Source: Lepus europaeus
Lineage: Eukaryota; Chordata; Mammalia; Lagomorpha; Leporidae
Direction: 5' to 3'
Assembly: GCF_033115175.1 (NCBI RefSeq)
Contig: NC_084836.1
Location: forward strand, 68,433,297 to 68,497,296
Length of the DNA: 64,000 nt
Shown here one piece after another: positions 38,455-52,395 of this stretch (positions are counted from its first letter, which is position 1; each line of letters opens with the position of its first letter). A program made the translations under genes and the position numbers. The notes below the pieces were generated by a model that had not been told where the DNA came from, ran no database searches, and worked only from the letters and a program-made list of their open reading frames with translations.

Positions 38455-38591
38455 CACCAACACATTTAATCCTCTCAACAACAGTATAGCGTAGGCCTAG
38501 TAATAACCATCATGAAAATACACAATGGCAATTACCATTAATGAAGCACTGTTATGTGGCAGGCATTGTGCTAAGAAACTTAAAAAATCAC
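38455..38591 (-). mobile_element. MIR, 5' part(s) of split copy
   Basis: CATTTAATCCTCTCAACAAC and GTGGCAGGCATTGTGCTAAG are reverse MIR motifs. The element continues after the CSINE at 38,592-38,930. Confidence 0.7.
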
Positions 38592-38930
38592 AGGGGCCGG
38601 TGCTGTGGCGTAGCGGGTAGAGCCGCCGCCTGCAGTGCCAGCATCCCATATGGGCACCAGTTCAAGTCCTGGCTGCTCCACTTGCGATCCAGCTCTCTGC
38701 TATGGCCTGGGAAGGCAGTAGAAGATGGCCCAAGTCCTTGGGCCCCTGCACCCACGTGGGAAGACCTGGAGGAAGCTCCTGTTTCCTGGCTTCGGATCAG
38801 CACAGCTCTGCCTGTTGTGGCCAACTGGGTAGTGAACCAGTGGATGGAAGACCTCTCTCTCTCTCTCTCTGCCTCTCCTTCTCTCTCTGTGTAACTCAGA
38901 CTTTCAAATAAATAAATCTTAAAAGAAATC
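38592..38930 (+). mobile_element. CSINE inserted in a MIR
   Basis: Forward C-repeat with head GGGGCCGGTGCTGTGGCGTA. TSD AAATCACA on both sides. Confidence 0.94.
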
Positions 38931-38949
38931 ACAAATCCCGTGAGTATCC

Positions 38950-39060
38950 ACGCAAGCTGTTATTATCCACACTTAATAGATGGAGAAACAGAGGGGCCAA
39001 GGAACTTGTCCAAGTTATCCAATACACAGCAGAGGGCGGCTCAACTCTACAGCTGAATCT
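38950..39060 (-). mobile_element. MIR, remaining part of split copy
   Basis: TTATTATCCACACTTAATAGATGG and GGGGCCAAGGAACTTGTCCA continue the MIR interrupted at 38,591. Confidence 0.7.
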
Positions 39061-39557
39061 GCCATGTGCGTTTGCACTATGTCATTTTGCTGTCCGGATG
39101 TCCCCAAAATCTGGGGGGGAAAGAAGTGATGAAAACAAAATCCAGCCCAAAGAGATCGGTCTGCGGAGTTGCAGTCAATCCCTCCTTACCGATCCCACTG
39201 GTGCTGTCTCCGAGGGCGGGGACGCGAGCGGCCGCCTGGCAGCCCTGGGTTCTCCCTCTTTAGTGTAGCTAAAATGTAGGGTGATTGGATTCCACCAAAA
39301 TGATCCCCCCCTTTTTTTGTCTATGCACTTGTTCTCCTGTTTTTTTTTTCCTCCCAATTCTTCAACTACAATGACTTGGGGAGAGAAGTGCCGTCTTACA
39401 TGGCAGAAATCTTATTGTACGTACAACTCTGCTTCTGAGCACAGCTCAGGGGTCCCTTAGCGTGGAAACCTGGGAGGGGCCAGAGAACAGGCAGGCGAGC
39501 CCTCTCCTTCCCCACCCCCAATCCAGGTTGGGGAATGATCTCGTTCCCACCACCCTA

Positions 39558-40052
<495 letters not shown>

Positions 40053-40678
40053 CTAGGGAAGCCCCAAGTTCCCTTTGCAATCAGAGTAATCGGATGGATC
40101 CGCAGGCAGGATCCGGAACGTCTAAGTCTCTGAACTTGACTTTGAGGAATTTGAATACATCTTTACTGAAACGCAGGCAAATTGTCCCTGCCAAGCTTAG
40201 AGCTCACTCCTCGGCACAACCTGGGACTGAACACAGTACTGCTCAGTCCCACTGGAGTCTCCCTCTGCCTCAACTCAGGGAAATTTGCCCCTGTGGGCGA
40301 ACTGTGAGGAATTTCAAGCTCATGGGCTGTCTTCCGATGGACATTCCCCCTCTGAGAAACAAGATAGGACCGTTCAAACCACACAGAGCCGCCCTCGAGA
40401 CCGGCGGCAAGTTAACATCTCTCTTGTCTGTGCAAGGCCATGTATCAGATGTCAGGCAATAGCTGAGCATGCATAGTTTGCAGGCTCAAGAAAAAAGAAA
40501 AAAGCTATATTCCCTCTACCAAACAGTATAATAGAATCAAATCCGAACAGGTGTGCTTGTCACTCGGGGTCACTGTTCTGCTGAGCCTCTCTTTGCCTGG
40601 TGCATCTAAGAGTCTGCTCGAATTCCAGGGTTTGATTCCATTCTTCCCGATGTATTACCCAAAAGAATGACTGAGATG

Positions 40679-40704
40679 GGGTGTGTGTGTGTGTGTGTGT
40701 GTAA
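40679..40704 (+). repeat. (GT)n microsatellite
   Basis: About 12 GT units in an SCN8A intron. Confidence 0.95.
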
Positions 40705-40767
40705 AGGTTTGGGTGACAGCACTGCCCTGGAAACTTAAAAACTGGCAGATGGTTAAGAGTCAGGAAT

Positions 40768-40803
40768 AACAATAATAATAACAATAAATTATAATAATAA
40801 AAA
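40768..40803 (+). repeat. (AAT)n microsatellite
   Basis: Interrupted AATAAT/ATAATA run. Confidence 0.9.
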
Positions 40804-43420
40804 GCAAAGGAAAAATCCCTTTGAGAACAGAAGCTTCTGGGGTGTTTGTTAATCTGGGTTTTGCTTTGCATGGGTGGTGAGAGAACTTGGACAACATCGC
40901 ACTGCTGTAGCAGCTTTCGTGGGGGGAGTTCAAGTGCTCACACTAACACTTCAGGTGGTGGGACGGAAAAGAAGGCTGGTTTCCATTTCTGCCCTGATTT
41001 TAATAAGCAAAAATAATGCTCCTTCCTTTTCCTGGTATCCGGGAAGGCTAGGAGAGTTAAGACACCAGGTACAAGTGAAGTCTGTCTTCTACAGTTTTGT
41101 TCAGAGGCAGTGACAGGTGTCAATCACCAATGTCCCTGCTTAATGACAGGCGTGGCTGGCTCTATCAGTCAGCCCAGCGCAAAGATGGGCCGGTCATACT
41201 GGGCAGGGACACCAGGGGGCAGTGCTGAGCTCTCACGGGCCATAGCAGGTTTGGGTTTTCCAAAGCTGGGTTCTGTTTTTGCCTTAGCCTGCATGGTCAC
41301 GCATTAGACCGGGTGGTGGGGAAGAGCCCTCTCTTCCATTCTACATGAACAAAGGTGACAAGAAGCCTGCTACGGAGCCACGCTTCCTTTTAGGTGAGCA
41401 CATTTGTTCTGTGTTTCTCCGATTCTTATATGGAGGTTTTTGGATCGAGAGGCAGTTACTTCTTAATTTTAGACCAAGAAAGCTCTTCTAGACCTGATGG
41501 CTCTGTCACTGGTATAGAATGCTCACCACTTTCTCAATGGATTATCACTCTGAGCAAGCAAAGCCAGACTATCCAAAACTCAGGAAATGCTCCATGTTAA
41601 CTTTGGAAGAATGAGAGTTGTATTTACTGGTTGAGCTGGTTTGGCCATGGCTCACTCTTTGGTGAGAACACCAAAAAGCAATGCAAAGTGGCAAAGAACA
41701 GGCAAGGTGGGGGGGATGGTCCACAGATGGAATGGTCACTTCGCAACCAGGAAGAAAGGGGATTATGGGAAGAGTTCAAAGGTCAAGTCTACGTGAGCTT
41801 GGGTGAGAGACAATGACCTTACAGTAGACCACTGCAGATGGGATCTAGGGAAGCAGACCCCCAAAAGGTTAAACTCCCAGCGGGGTCTGTGTGCCACAGT
41901 GAGATCCAGGGTGAGGGTCACAGCACAGGAGGGTCATCGGCCAGTGTACAAAGTTCTCTTTGAACGTGTAGATGCACAGATCTCACCAAAGGCATTGATG
42001 CATTAAACTATATATATATATTTTTTTGCTAAACCTTGCTCCCTGGAGCGACACAGAACCTTGTAAAATCCATTGCCTCTGTTAAGACACAGAAGTACTT
42101 TTATTTGTTAATCATTACCAAAGGAAAGACTTCTGGGTTCTGTGCCTAAAACAGCAGAGAGAGTTGATGCAATTCACTGATTTAAGTTCTTTGCTGTGAG
42201 CCTTGGCTCCTAAGTGGCAGTCTCATAGGTTAAGTAGAACTGAGCTGGGCTACGCATAGAATGTGTCGTTCTGCCACTATTCTTGGCAACCAAAGAGCAA
42301 GAGACTACGCTTTTTACTTTGGGCTCCCTGCTGAAGATACAGCATGAATGGCCACTCCAGTCTCCCCTGAGAGTCACTTAAGCAATTGCATGACCCCGTC
42401 TGCTCACTACCTGCTCTCCAGAAGCTCCACGTTGCCCTCACTAGGGACGCAATCCACTACTGTTGAGAACCCAGCCAGCCTAGACCTGGTGCTCGAAGTT
42501 AGGTTCCAGCAATCCACAAAGAGTGAGTTTCTTCATTGGAAGCTTACACCTAGTAATTGATACGCATCTCACCCAATTGATGAGAACATTCCAATGGAGA
42601 CTAATTTTACAGCATTTGTGTCTTCTCTGTAATGCCTGGGACACTGCTGGTGCTTGCTAAACAAGATCCAGGTCCGTCAAATAGCTTTGGACATCTGGCA
42701 GAGGGAACATGGCCTTCATGGACAACCACGCACTGGCGACCAACAAACACGCATGCATGCATCATAGCGCCACTATGAGGGCCTCTCAGAAACTTCACAG
42801 CACGGCAAAGAAAAAAAATCTCTGAATGAAGATGACGATGGAGGAGAGAAAAGCAAAGAACTACATTAGGGAAGTGTTCCTTTGCCGGGAGCGGGAGTGT
42901 TTCAATTTTCTGGTCTTTGGTTTGAGGAAGGAGAGGAGGAGCAGACGGAAGTCAGCATCCCAGGACAGGCTGGGGCCAAAGGCATCTGAGCCTATAAGAT
43001 CGGAGCAGCAGAGTGACAGTTGAGGCCATCCCCACGGACGCTGTTCACTTCACTTCCTCAGGATCGCTGACTGAAACCATCTAAGGGCAGGCTCTCAAAG
43101 CAACCCAAACCGAACGATGAAAAACAAAAAACCACCACATGCACCTTCTCTATTCAAAACCCATCTCAATGCAACGGGCAGACCGAACTGCTGATTCCCA
43201 GGGGAGCTTGACAAGGAGCCTGCTCGAATTCCATCTCGCCTCCTTGCAGTCGCTCTTCCATAGGAGGGCTGGGAAACTATAGGACAGGGATGGGACCCAG
43301 GGACTCAGCCAGTGTCAGCACTGACGGCTACACCCTGCACCACAGCGTCCTTTCCTGCAACGCTTGGCATCAAGTTGCCACTTTGGGCTCAAAGCCCTTC
43401 TTCCCCACATTACGAGGCCA

Positions 43421-43555
43421 TTTCAAAGAGTTCGTGGAAAATAGGATGATGAGGTCAGACTTTATTTTGGTGCAAAAAGCTTGGGAAATCCTGTGGACAG
43501 TTTTTTATTTTTCACCCAGTGCATTTCCCATGAACTTTTGGAAGGGCTGCCACCT
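43421..43555 (+). mobile_element. Mariner-like MITE
   Basis: Left end TTTCAAAGAGTTCGTGGAAA and right end TTTCCCATGAACTTTTGGAA are imperfect inverted repeats; internal TTTATTTTGGTGCAAAAAGC. Confidence 0.7.
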
Positions 43556-45486
43556 TGGATCAGAAAAGACTTCGGTGCAGATGCTTTTCAAATAGAACTA
43601 TTTTTTTTCCCTAGTGCTTCTCAAATAGAACTTTCCAGAACTTACCCACTCTGGACCCCTGGGCTCCTTGACTCTGCGAAAGCTGATGGGTGAGCTATTT
43701 GGGAGTCCAGGGAAGGGGAGGAGAAGAGCTGACAGGGAAAGACACAGCTGCCACCAGGGCTCCTGGATCCATGTTACTGCAAATAGGCACCAGCTGGCCT
43801 GTGAGGCCCGCCTCTGCCACAGCCTGGCCGGGCAGGAACCGGCATCCAGATGGACAGGTGAGTTCAGAGGCTGGGGCGGGCATTACTGGGGCTTTCTCCA
43901 GGGATTGCCAGTCTCCTGTGAGGAGCCCCGGGAACAGCCTTGGGGTCCCCTGGGCTACGGAGCTCAGCTCCAATGCTGCCAGTCCTTTGTCCAGTGAGCT
44001 TCCAGGGGCCCAGGGGCCTGTGTCTCAGCCAGCAAAGTGGATAATCAGCTTGAACAGAACAAGTATGATCCACGACAACATGCACTTCTCCTGAAAAAAT
44101 GTGGGGTGGCCGGGGGGAGGGTAGCCCGGGGGGGATTCTGCACGTGAGCCCTGGGCAACATCTATTTTCTCTCTCTCTCTCAACCTAGCCCAAGTCTAGC
44201 AATAACTCTACTGCACACATTCTGAAACCTCTCTTATCTGTGGGAGAAAGGCTCAGAAGCCCAGGCTTGTCTGTTTAAATAATAAACCTGGATGTCTCCC
44301 GCTGTGGAGCTGCCTGTCCTGCATTTGTGCAGTAAACCAAACTGCACTGTGCTACACAAGAAACCGCCTGGGTCCGGGTCCGAGCAAACCTCAGTAGCAA
44401 AGTGAGACCCGCATGGTTCACGGCCACTTCGCCTCTCTGCAGCCATGGGGGGCGTCACCGGCTGGTGGCTGGGGGAGGTGGTGGTGGGGTCACAGAGGAA
44501 GCAGCCCCACCCTGGCACCTCGTCTTGTCCAATCGGTCTTGCCTCGCCTAGGCAACCTTCACAGGGGAATTCTCACTTAGACTCTTGAGCTCTGCACGTT
44601 TCAAACAATGTGTTCTCTGGTTTGCTCTCCTGCATGAATTCAACACGTGGTCCGAAACGAGTTTTCTTGGTCTCCTTAAGCGTTAACAGACCTCTCTGGT
44701 AACCGTAGGACAACGCTGACCAACCAGGGCCGGTTGTTTGTTTGATTTTAGGCAATTGGCTGCGTGGTGTGCATTAAGTTATTCACACAGAAAGACAGAA
44801 GGTGGCACCCCCAAGGGGGCGCCTTGTACTGTTTGGGTGTGGGCGGGTCCAGAGAGATTTGCAGGCACCTAGCTGAGAGGTGCACCTGCCCAGGGTTCGT
44901 TGCTCCGGCAGTGTCAGCCTTGGGCGGACCGGACAGCGTGGGGTGAGGAAGAAGCTTTGCTACCAGACAAGAGGCTGCCAGTCCTCGCGGGGACTGGGTT
45001 GAGAACAACAAGGTGCAATAAGAGGAATCAGGATAGACAGAAAAGCATTTCTTCTCCCGGGGCCATGCCAAATTCTGCTCGGTCCCCACTTCCCAAGGCC
45101 CCTGCTCAGCTGCTTTCTCGGTGGTGGCTCCAAGGCCACAGCGCCCCCTCGCGGCCCTCTCCCTGCCTTGCAGCCCCGTGCTTTTCGGTGGGTCTTGGGT
45201 GGGTGGGGGGGCACAATTCCCCTTCTTTGCACCTGGTGATTCTCCCTATGGTATCAACAGCCCAGAAAAGAAAAAAAAAAAAAAGCCGTCCCCGAACGCT
45301 ACAGGTAAGCCAGGCCACATGAGGACAGCCCACGTGAACACGTTCTGCGATGGGGCCCACACTGCTGTGATGAGGCAGCCCGGTGCAACGCCCCTGCCCA
45401 CGCGTGTGTGTGCGCGCGCGCGGGGCGGGGGACGGGGCGCACGGCGGAGGGTCGGACCGCAGCTGCGTCACACAGGTCGCATCTTA

Positions 45487-45702
<216 letters not shown>

Positions 45703-45717
45703 CTACACCGGAACAGA

Positions 45718-45770
45718 GGAGAAAAAAATAAAAAACAAAAAACAAACAAACAAAAAAACAAAGGGAAGAG
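45718..45770 (+). repeat. A-rich (AAAC)n
   Basis: Low-complexity AAAC/AAAA tract just upstream of exon 18A on the gene strand. Confidence 0.85.
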
Positions 45771-45943
45771 AAGAAAGCAGAGGTTCCAGAGAGTTAGAAC
45801 ACAGCCCCTAGCACTGGTGACACGGATCGCTCCCCCCACCCCTGCCCCGCCCCGCCCCGGTCAAGGACGGTGGGTGACACCAGCTGCCTACTTCAACTTG
45901 ACTCAAACGACCTGGAAGGAAAGGTGGTTGAGAGAGGCAGAAG

Positions 45944-45965
45944 AAAACAACAACAACAACAACAC
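45944..45965 (+). repeat. (CAA)n microsatellite
   Basis: Seven CAA units in the short intron between 18N and 18A. Confidence 0.9.
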
Positions 45966-46105
45966 AGAGGGAGGAGGCAGTCGCGAGGAGGAGGCGGTCG
46001 GGCACACGCAGGCGTTGGACAGGGGAGGAGGTGGGGGCGGGGAGGGTGAGGATGAGCGAGTTTCCACCGGAAGAAGAGGAGCCTGAGAGTTGACAAGAGC
46101 CTTAC

Positions 46106-46174
46106 CCTCGCCCTGCATAGTCTGCGGGGTCCCAGCAGTTCCCATTAAATTAAGCCAGACAAATTTAATGGCAC
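46106..46174 (-). CDS. SCN8A: SCN8A exon 18N (stop-containing alternative exon)
   Basis: A 69-base exon candidate with good acceptor (CTTTTCCATAG) and donor (GCGAGG/GTAAGG). In the frame set by the preceding exon it reads VPLNLSGLI then TAA (46,147-46,145), so inclusion truncates the channel after two domains. It shares GGTGCCATTAAAT with the S4 part of exon 18A, a trace of exon duplication. This fits the fetal and non-neuronal SCN8A exon 18N described in mammals and fish; its role is to shut off full-length Nav1.6. Exact ends are inferred from splice motifs. Confidence 0.85.
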
Positions 46175-46567
46175 CTATGGAAAAGAATACAGGTAAATAC
46201 GCGTGCCCCACGCCAGCTGCCCCTCCTCAGCTCACTCACGACCCTGGGTTGACCAACGGGGGACACAGCTGCGTGTTCCGGAGCTGCGCGAGTCCCCGCA
46301 GCCCCCGGGGAGGAGCGCGCTTGCGGCTCCGGGAGAACTCGCCCAAGCCGCTCCCCCTGCTCTCCCTTGTAACTCTAGCAATCTTTCCGTCTTGGAAGCA
46401 CAATCCCGAGACCTTCGCGGGACCAGAACGTGGGTGGGTCTGGACAACGGAATCCAGACTTTTCCTTAGCGTTCCCCGTGCTTGCCTTCCAAAGAACTGG
46501 CCTCCGCTCTGTCCGTTTCCGGGACAGTCTTCTATGGTTCCAGTGTGGTTGGATTCACAGCTGGAGG

Positions 46568-46890
46568 AGGGGGCGGGTGCTGTGGCGCGGTGGGTGAAGC
46601 CACCTCTTGGGATGCCCACAGTCCGCATCAGAGCGCCTGGTTCGAGTCTCGGCTACTGTGCCCTCTGCTCGTGAGCAGAGTGGGAGGCAGGAGGTGATGG
46701 ACGGAGAACTTGAGTCCCCGTCACCCAGGTGGGAGACTCAGATGAGCCCTAAGCTCCTGGCTTCAGGTCAGCCCAGCCCTGGCTGTTGTGGGCATTTGGG
46801 GGAGTGAACCAGCAGATGGAAGTTCTCTCTCTCTCTGTCTCAGTCTCTGTTGCTCTGCCTTTGAAATAAGTAAATATTTAAAAAAAAAAA
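46568..46890 (+). mobile_element. CSINE variant
   Basis: Forward, the same variant family as 30,452 (head GGGCGGGTGCTGTGGCGCGG, GGATGCCCACAGTCCGCATC). Confidence 0.88.
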
Positions 46891-46924
46891 ATAAAAAAAA
46901 AAAGCTTGGGAGAATTCTTAAGGG

Positions 46925-46995
46925 AAAAAATTTTTTTTCCCTTTATTTTATAGATCAGGAAATTGCGACCTAAACAGAATTTGCCTGCTCTGGAG
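46925..46995 (-). mobile_element. MIR fragment
   Basis: TTTATTTTATAGATCAGGAAAT resembles the MIR core in reverse. Confidence 0.4.
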
Positions 46996-49420
46996 CCAAG
47001 ATTAAAGACCCCCGTTGCGAGCTCCTAGGCCAATTTCTCCTGTGGCAATGTCCCAACAGGAGTGAACAAGCATCTGAAAACCTGCACTGGCTTCCGCGGA
47101 GAGAAGTCTTCAGGTTCCCAGGCTCAAGCGCTCTCCGGTTCTTGCACAGGCAAACTTACCTTGTTCTACCAGAGCTGTCAGGGCAGAGGCCACAAGGACC
47201 CCCCTCCCCTGGGGTACTGCGTTCACCTCGGGCTGTCAGGCCTGATCCTAGAGACTCAGGGCGCCAAGGCCCGAGAAGGCGCGTGCACACACACACTTTT
47301 TAAAATGAAACACTTGCAATTAGGCAGCCGGCCAGCAGGGGGCAGAAGAGGTGTGAGCAGGTTCCAAGTTTACAAAGCCGTGTGAACCCTGACCTATGCC
47401 TGCACTCCGGCAGTACCCAAAGCAAATCTGGCCCCAGATGGCAGCCCCTCCCGGCTGCCCACGTCCTCTGACGGGTGCACGGTCCCCAGTCCATCTCTGC
47501 CTCCGCGGTCTCCCCACAGCAACACGGACCGGCCATGGCCACTTTCCTTCTGCTAAGAAATTTAGGCACAGGCGTCTTTTGCCTACTAGCGGCAGGTGCA
47601 ACCAACTCTTAACCCCAAACAACCAAAAGCTACCAGACTCTTAGGGAGGCTGTCACAGACACATCTGGGGTGAGCTACCCTGTTCAGAACGCCCCTGGGT
47701 CAGCTCCGTTCTGGGAAACATGCCAGGGAAAGATGGCCAAAGCATCCAGCTTGGAGTGGCTCTTGGCCTCACACCAGAGACAGAGACCCCAGCTCCTGAA
47801 GGTGGGCGACTTTGTCTGCTACCAAATGGGGAGAAGCGGGGAGGAGGCATGGGCGGGCTGGTTCTCCACGCTGCTCCCAGGGACCCCGCTGCTCCGCCCA
47901 TCAGACTGGCCAGGGTGGCCCAAGGCACAGCTCATCCTCAGCAGGTGAGGGCGCTCTTGTCATCCTCTGAGTCTCCATGTTAACTCCCCGCCGGAGACAA
48001 GCAGAACATTGCTTAAAGTAAGCTTGCAGGAAAGCGGTGAACCTTAACACAAAAGCGAGTGGTGAGAAAGCGACAGGTCCGGGCGGCTGTCCGGCTGCAG
48101 GCATGGTGGAGGACAGAGAGAGACACTGGGGGGTGCTTTTTCAAAACCACAGGACATTGTCCAACAGAGAAGGTTTTCGGAAATGCACGCTCAGGACGGA
48201 GTGCGTGGTCTCGGGAAGCCCCCTGGAACAGACGCAGTCCCGCACGTGACTGGAAACCAATTTCCCTGGAGGAAAAAGGCGGAGTTATCCTATAGCACAC
48301 GCTGTCCAGGGCAAGGACCTGCGCAGAGGCAAATGCTGTGTCCGGCTGGAACCCTGGCTTGTATGCAAAGACAGCTGAGCCTGGACGGTGTCTGGGTTAT
48401 CCCCAGGAGTCTAAAATGTGCTCTCAGCAGCTTTCAGGGGGGCAACAGGATGACTGACAATCTCTTAGGGAAGCAAACAGGGGCGGGGTAGGGGGAGGAG
48501 AAACAGACACAGACATCACGGCCTCCCAGGGACCCAACGAGGGAAGAGGCTCTTGGACAGTGCTGCGCTAGTACCTAAATGTGCACCTGCCACACGCAAA
48601 CACCCAAGGAGCCGCACAGACCCAAACAGACAGCAAGAGCTCCCGCGGTTCCGGCTGGCCAGGTGCTGGGCTGAGCCGCCTTGCCAGTCCACAGTGCACA
48701 AGGGGCAACCAGTGGAGCCAGCATGATGGATTGGGGAAGTCCCTACTGAGCACGCCGTGCTGGTGACTAGTGCAGGAGCCCCAAATTTGCAGGTTCAAGG
48801 GGAGCTGCCCTTGCTGCATCCTCTTGCAGTCCCCACAACACCCGGCAGGAGGCGCTGTGGACACACATCTGGTGAGCCAAGAGCAAATGAAATCTTCCTG
48901 GGAGTGCCTTGTCGGGAGAATGTTGAATTTCCTCAGGCCTGAAGCGGGCCAGGGGCCCCTGGAAGCTGGGACCATGCCTGCCTGTCCCCTGGGGGTACTT
49001 GTGACTTCTTGGGACAACTGCTACACAGAGAACTGTATTCCATTTGTGTTGTTGACCAACAGCTGGCACAGAAGGTTCTCGGAAGCCAGTGTTACAGCAA
49101 CGGGGTTAACGGAGCAGAAGCTGGAGGGACTGGCGGGCGCTGTCAGCTGGCTGTATGCCTGCTTTATGCTTGCTACTTCATCCCACCAGAAGTAACAAGA
49201 ATGTGTCTGGAATGAATGGTGATGTGAGACATGCTGACAGCCTTTTGCCACATCTCTGGGTACCAAGGCAAGTGGGAGTCCCTGGTCAATATTCTGGGAA
49301 TTCTGAGGTGCCTCCCTCCTTGGGAAGAGGATGGTGGCTGAAGCTAAGCCATGGTGGGGAAGCTTTGTTCCAAACCACAGCCTCCCTAGGGATGGTAGGA
49401 GTGTGCCCATGTCTGTGCAT
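46996..49420 (-). other. SCN8A: SCN8A intron stretch, nothing recognised
   Basis: Unique-looking intronic DNA with no SINE. A strong CTCF-like word, GGCCAGCAGGGGGCAGAAG, sits at 47,330-47,348. No exon is recognisable. Confidence 0.5.
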
Positions 49421-49423
49421 GGG

Positions 49424-49542
49424 GACTTCAAAAGGTTCATGGAAAATGGAATGGAAAGACAAGCTTATTTTGGTGCAAAAAAACAAATTCTGAAATCCAT
49501 GCATAGTTGTTTTCATAATACACATTTCCCAGAACTTTAAAA
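49424..49542 (+). mobile_element. Mariner-like MITE, right end lost
   Basis: The best-kept copy in the window: ACTTCAAAAGGTTCATGGAA ... CTTATTTTGGTGCAAAAAAA ... CACATTTCCCAGAACTTT, then cut by the tail of a SINE. Confidence 0.7.
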
Positions 49543-49544
49543 CA

Positions 49545-49862
49545 AATTAAAAATAATTTATTCGAGAGGCAGAGAGAGAAGGCGGGGGGAGGAGAGAGGA
49601 GGGAGAGAGATCTTCCATCTGCTGGTTCACTCCCCAAATTCCTGCAACAGCTGGGGCTGGGCCAGGCTGAAGCTGGGAGCCTAAAACTGAATCCAAATCT
49701 CCCATGTGGGTGGCAGGGACCCAAGAACCTGAGCCGCCACCGCTGCCTCTCAGGGTTCTGGAATCCAGGGCTGGGGCCAGGAATTGGTGCCAGACACCTC
49801 CCCCCCCGCCAACCATAAGTGAAGCACAGGCATTTTAACCAGTGTCTTAACCACAAGGCTAA
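49545..49862 (-). mobile_element. Old CSINE relative
   Basis: Reverse, GA-rich block then TGCTGGTTCACTCCCCAAAT; the head end is diverged. Confidence 0.8.
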
Positions 49863-50083
49863 ATGCCCATTCTTCCATGAGCTTCTTGAAGACCCTTGGC
49901 GTCTGTCTTGAGTTTCTGGAAGGTGCAAGAGATTGAGGGGCTCCCACAGGGGTCCCACAGGTCCCGAAGAACTACTCTGAAGCGAGGATAGTGCTGTCTC
50001 CCCTTCTACTGAGAGGGCTGGGCCAGCCACACTTCAGTTCTCTGCACCGTGGCGCTTTAAGACTCAGAGCCGCAGCATTCTGT

Positions 50084-50113
50084 CTGTCTGTCTGTCTGCC
50101 TGCCTGCCTGTCT
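50084..50113 (+). repeat. (TCTG)n/(CCTG)n
   Basis: Short tetranucleotide repeat. Confidence 0.9.
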
Positions 50114-50998
50114 GGGGGAAGTGGAGGGCCTTCTGCTGAGAGGTGTGGTCCACAGCTGTGGAAGAGAGTGCCAAAGCTCTGTGCTCCCATGGCCTCGTGC
50201 GAGGACTCTCTGGGGCTGGCCGATCTGGTTCACCTTAAGGGCACAGGGTAGCTCCCCCTCTCCCCCGGCCCGCCCTCCAGAAGTCAGGATGGTAGGTAAG
50301 TGGCACCTGCAGATTATGTGTCAGGAAGGGAATCATTTATAGGATGGTGGGCTCCTGTCCCCTAAGCAAGGCTGCTGTGCTGTTCTACCCTAGGCCCCAG
50401 CATTGGCCGCCCAGCCCTAAACGCACCAACCCAGCATCCACCTGCTACACAGGACATGAACTGCCCATGGGTCCTGGGCCCGCATTCCCGTTTACTCTTT
50501 CCTTGCATGCTGGGAGAAAAAAAATGGCTTTAGTTATCACACTGAATGAGAGAAGAGCCACCATCGTTAGGAAAGCTGACGAGGAGTGAGCACTGCTGGC
50601 GTGAGCCGCGGTGGAAGAAGACGCAGCTTCCAACCTGAAAAGCAACACAGGGTGGGGTGGGGGGCGGCGGCACGGTCACCATGCTGGGAGATGGTCCCCA
50701 ATCCTGGAGGGAAAGAGAGACGGATCGGGTCTGGTGAGCATGGTTAGAAGGGGGAAGGGGAGTGCCTGTGCTTGGTGGAGACACCTTCTTCCAGATAAAC
50801 TGACTGGTTCCGGCGAGCCTGGTACCAAGACTCGGGTCAGATGGGAGAGTCCACGGGCACGGCCAGCAGGAGAGTCCACGTAGGTCCCGAGACAACCACC
50901 TCCAGCCCAGAGCCCCCCCCCCCCCCATTCTGCCCGCAGCAGGAGAGCACAGCCCCTCCCTGCTCCTGGGACTTCATCTGTGACCCCGCTCTCTCCTA

Positions 50999-51646
<648 letters not shown>

Positions 51647-51789
51647 TCACACACTTTGTCAGTCACCTCCCTCTCCCTGCCCCCCGGCAAGTCCTAGGGC
51701 TTCTCGGCACCACACATTCAAGGCTCACCCGTGTGCAGCCCATGCCAGCCCCTGTCCACCTGTGACCGAGCACATGCTAATGTGTGGCT

Positions 51790-51927
51790 GGCTGTCCCAC
51801 ACTGCACTTTATTACCCATGAACATTCGTGGTGTGCGTGTCTTTTGGCCACCGTCCGGATATGTTTTTGCGTGGACATATGAGTTTATTTTTCTAGGGTA
51901 TATGCCTAGGATTAGAATTGCGGGATT
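51790..51927 (+). mobile_element. L1 3' region, left part
   Basis: ATGAACATTCGTGGTGTGCG, TTTTTGCGTGGACATATGAG and GGGTATATGCCTAGGATTAG closely follow the well-known 3' region of old L1 elements. Split by the next SINE. Confidence 0.8.
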
Positions 51928-52185
51928 GGGGCCAGCGCTGTGGCGCAGCGGGTTAACGCCCTGGCCTGAAGCAACGGTATCCCATATGGGCGCCGGTTCG
52001 AGACCCAGCTGCTCCTCTTCCGATCCAGCTCTCTGCTGTGGCCTGGGAAAGCAGTAGAAGATGGCCCAAGTCCTTGGGCCCCTGCACCCACATGGGAGAC
52101 CCAAAAGAAGCTCCTGGTTCCTGGCTTTGGGTTGGCACAGCTCTGGCCATTGCGGCCAGTTGGGGAGTGAACCATCAGATGGAAG

Positions 52186-52219
<34 letters not shown>

Positions 52220-52262
52220 CTCTCTCTGTGTAACTCTGACTTTCAAATAAATAAATCTTTTA
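51928..52262 (+). mobile_element. CSINE inserted in L1
   Basis: Forward C-repeat with (CT)n block. TSD ATTGCGGGATT / ATTGCAGGAT belongs to the L1 target (the 'gaattgctgggtcat' site). Confidence 0.95.
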
Positions 52263-52395
52263 AAAAAATTGCAGGATCATAGGGTAAATCTGTGTTTGAT
52301 TTTTTTTTTTTTTGGGTTGAGGAAATTGCCAATCTGGTTTCCAGAGTTGGCTGTGCCATTTCACGTTCCCGCCAGGGGAGTATGAGGATTCCAGA
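52263..52395 (+). mobile_element. L1 3' region, right part
   Basis: Continues the L1 after the SINE: ATTGCCAATCTGGTTTCCAG, GCTGTGCCATTTCACGTTCC. Confidence 0.8.

Noticed and set aside
45718-45965. A-rich and CAA tracts considered as a CRISPR-like or regulatory array
   Set aside because: Ordinary microsatellites; spacing is irregular and no repeat-spacer structure exists anywhere in the window.
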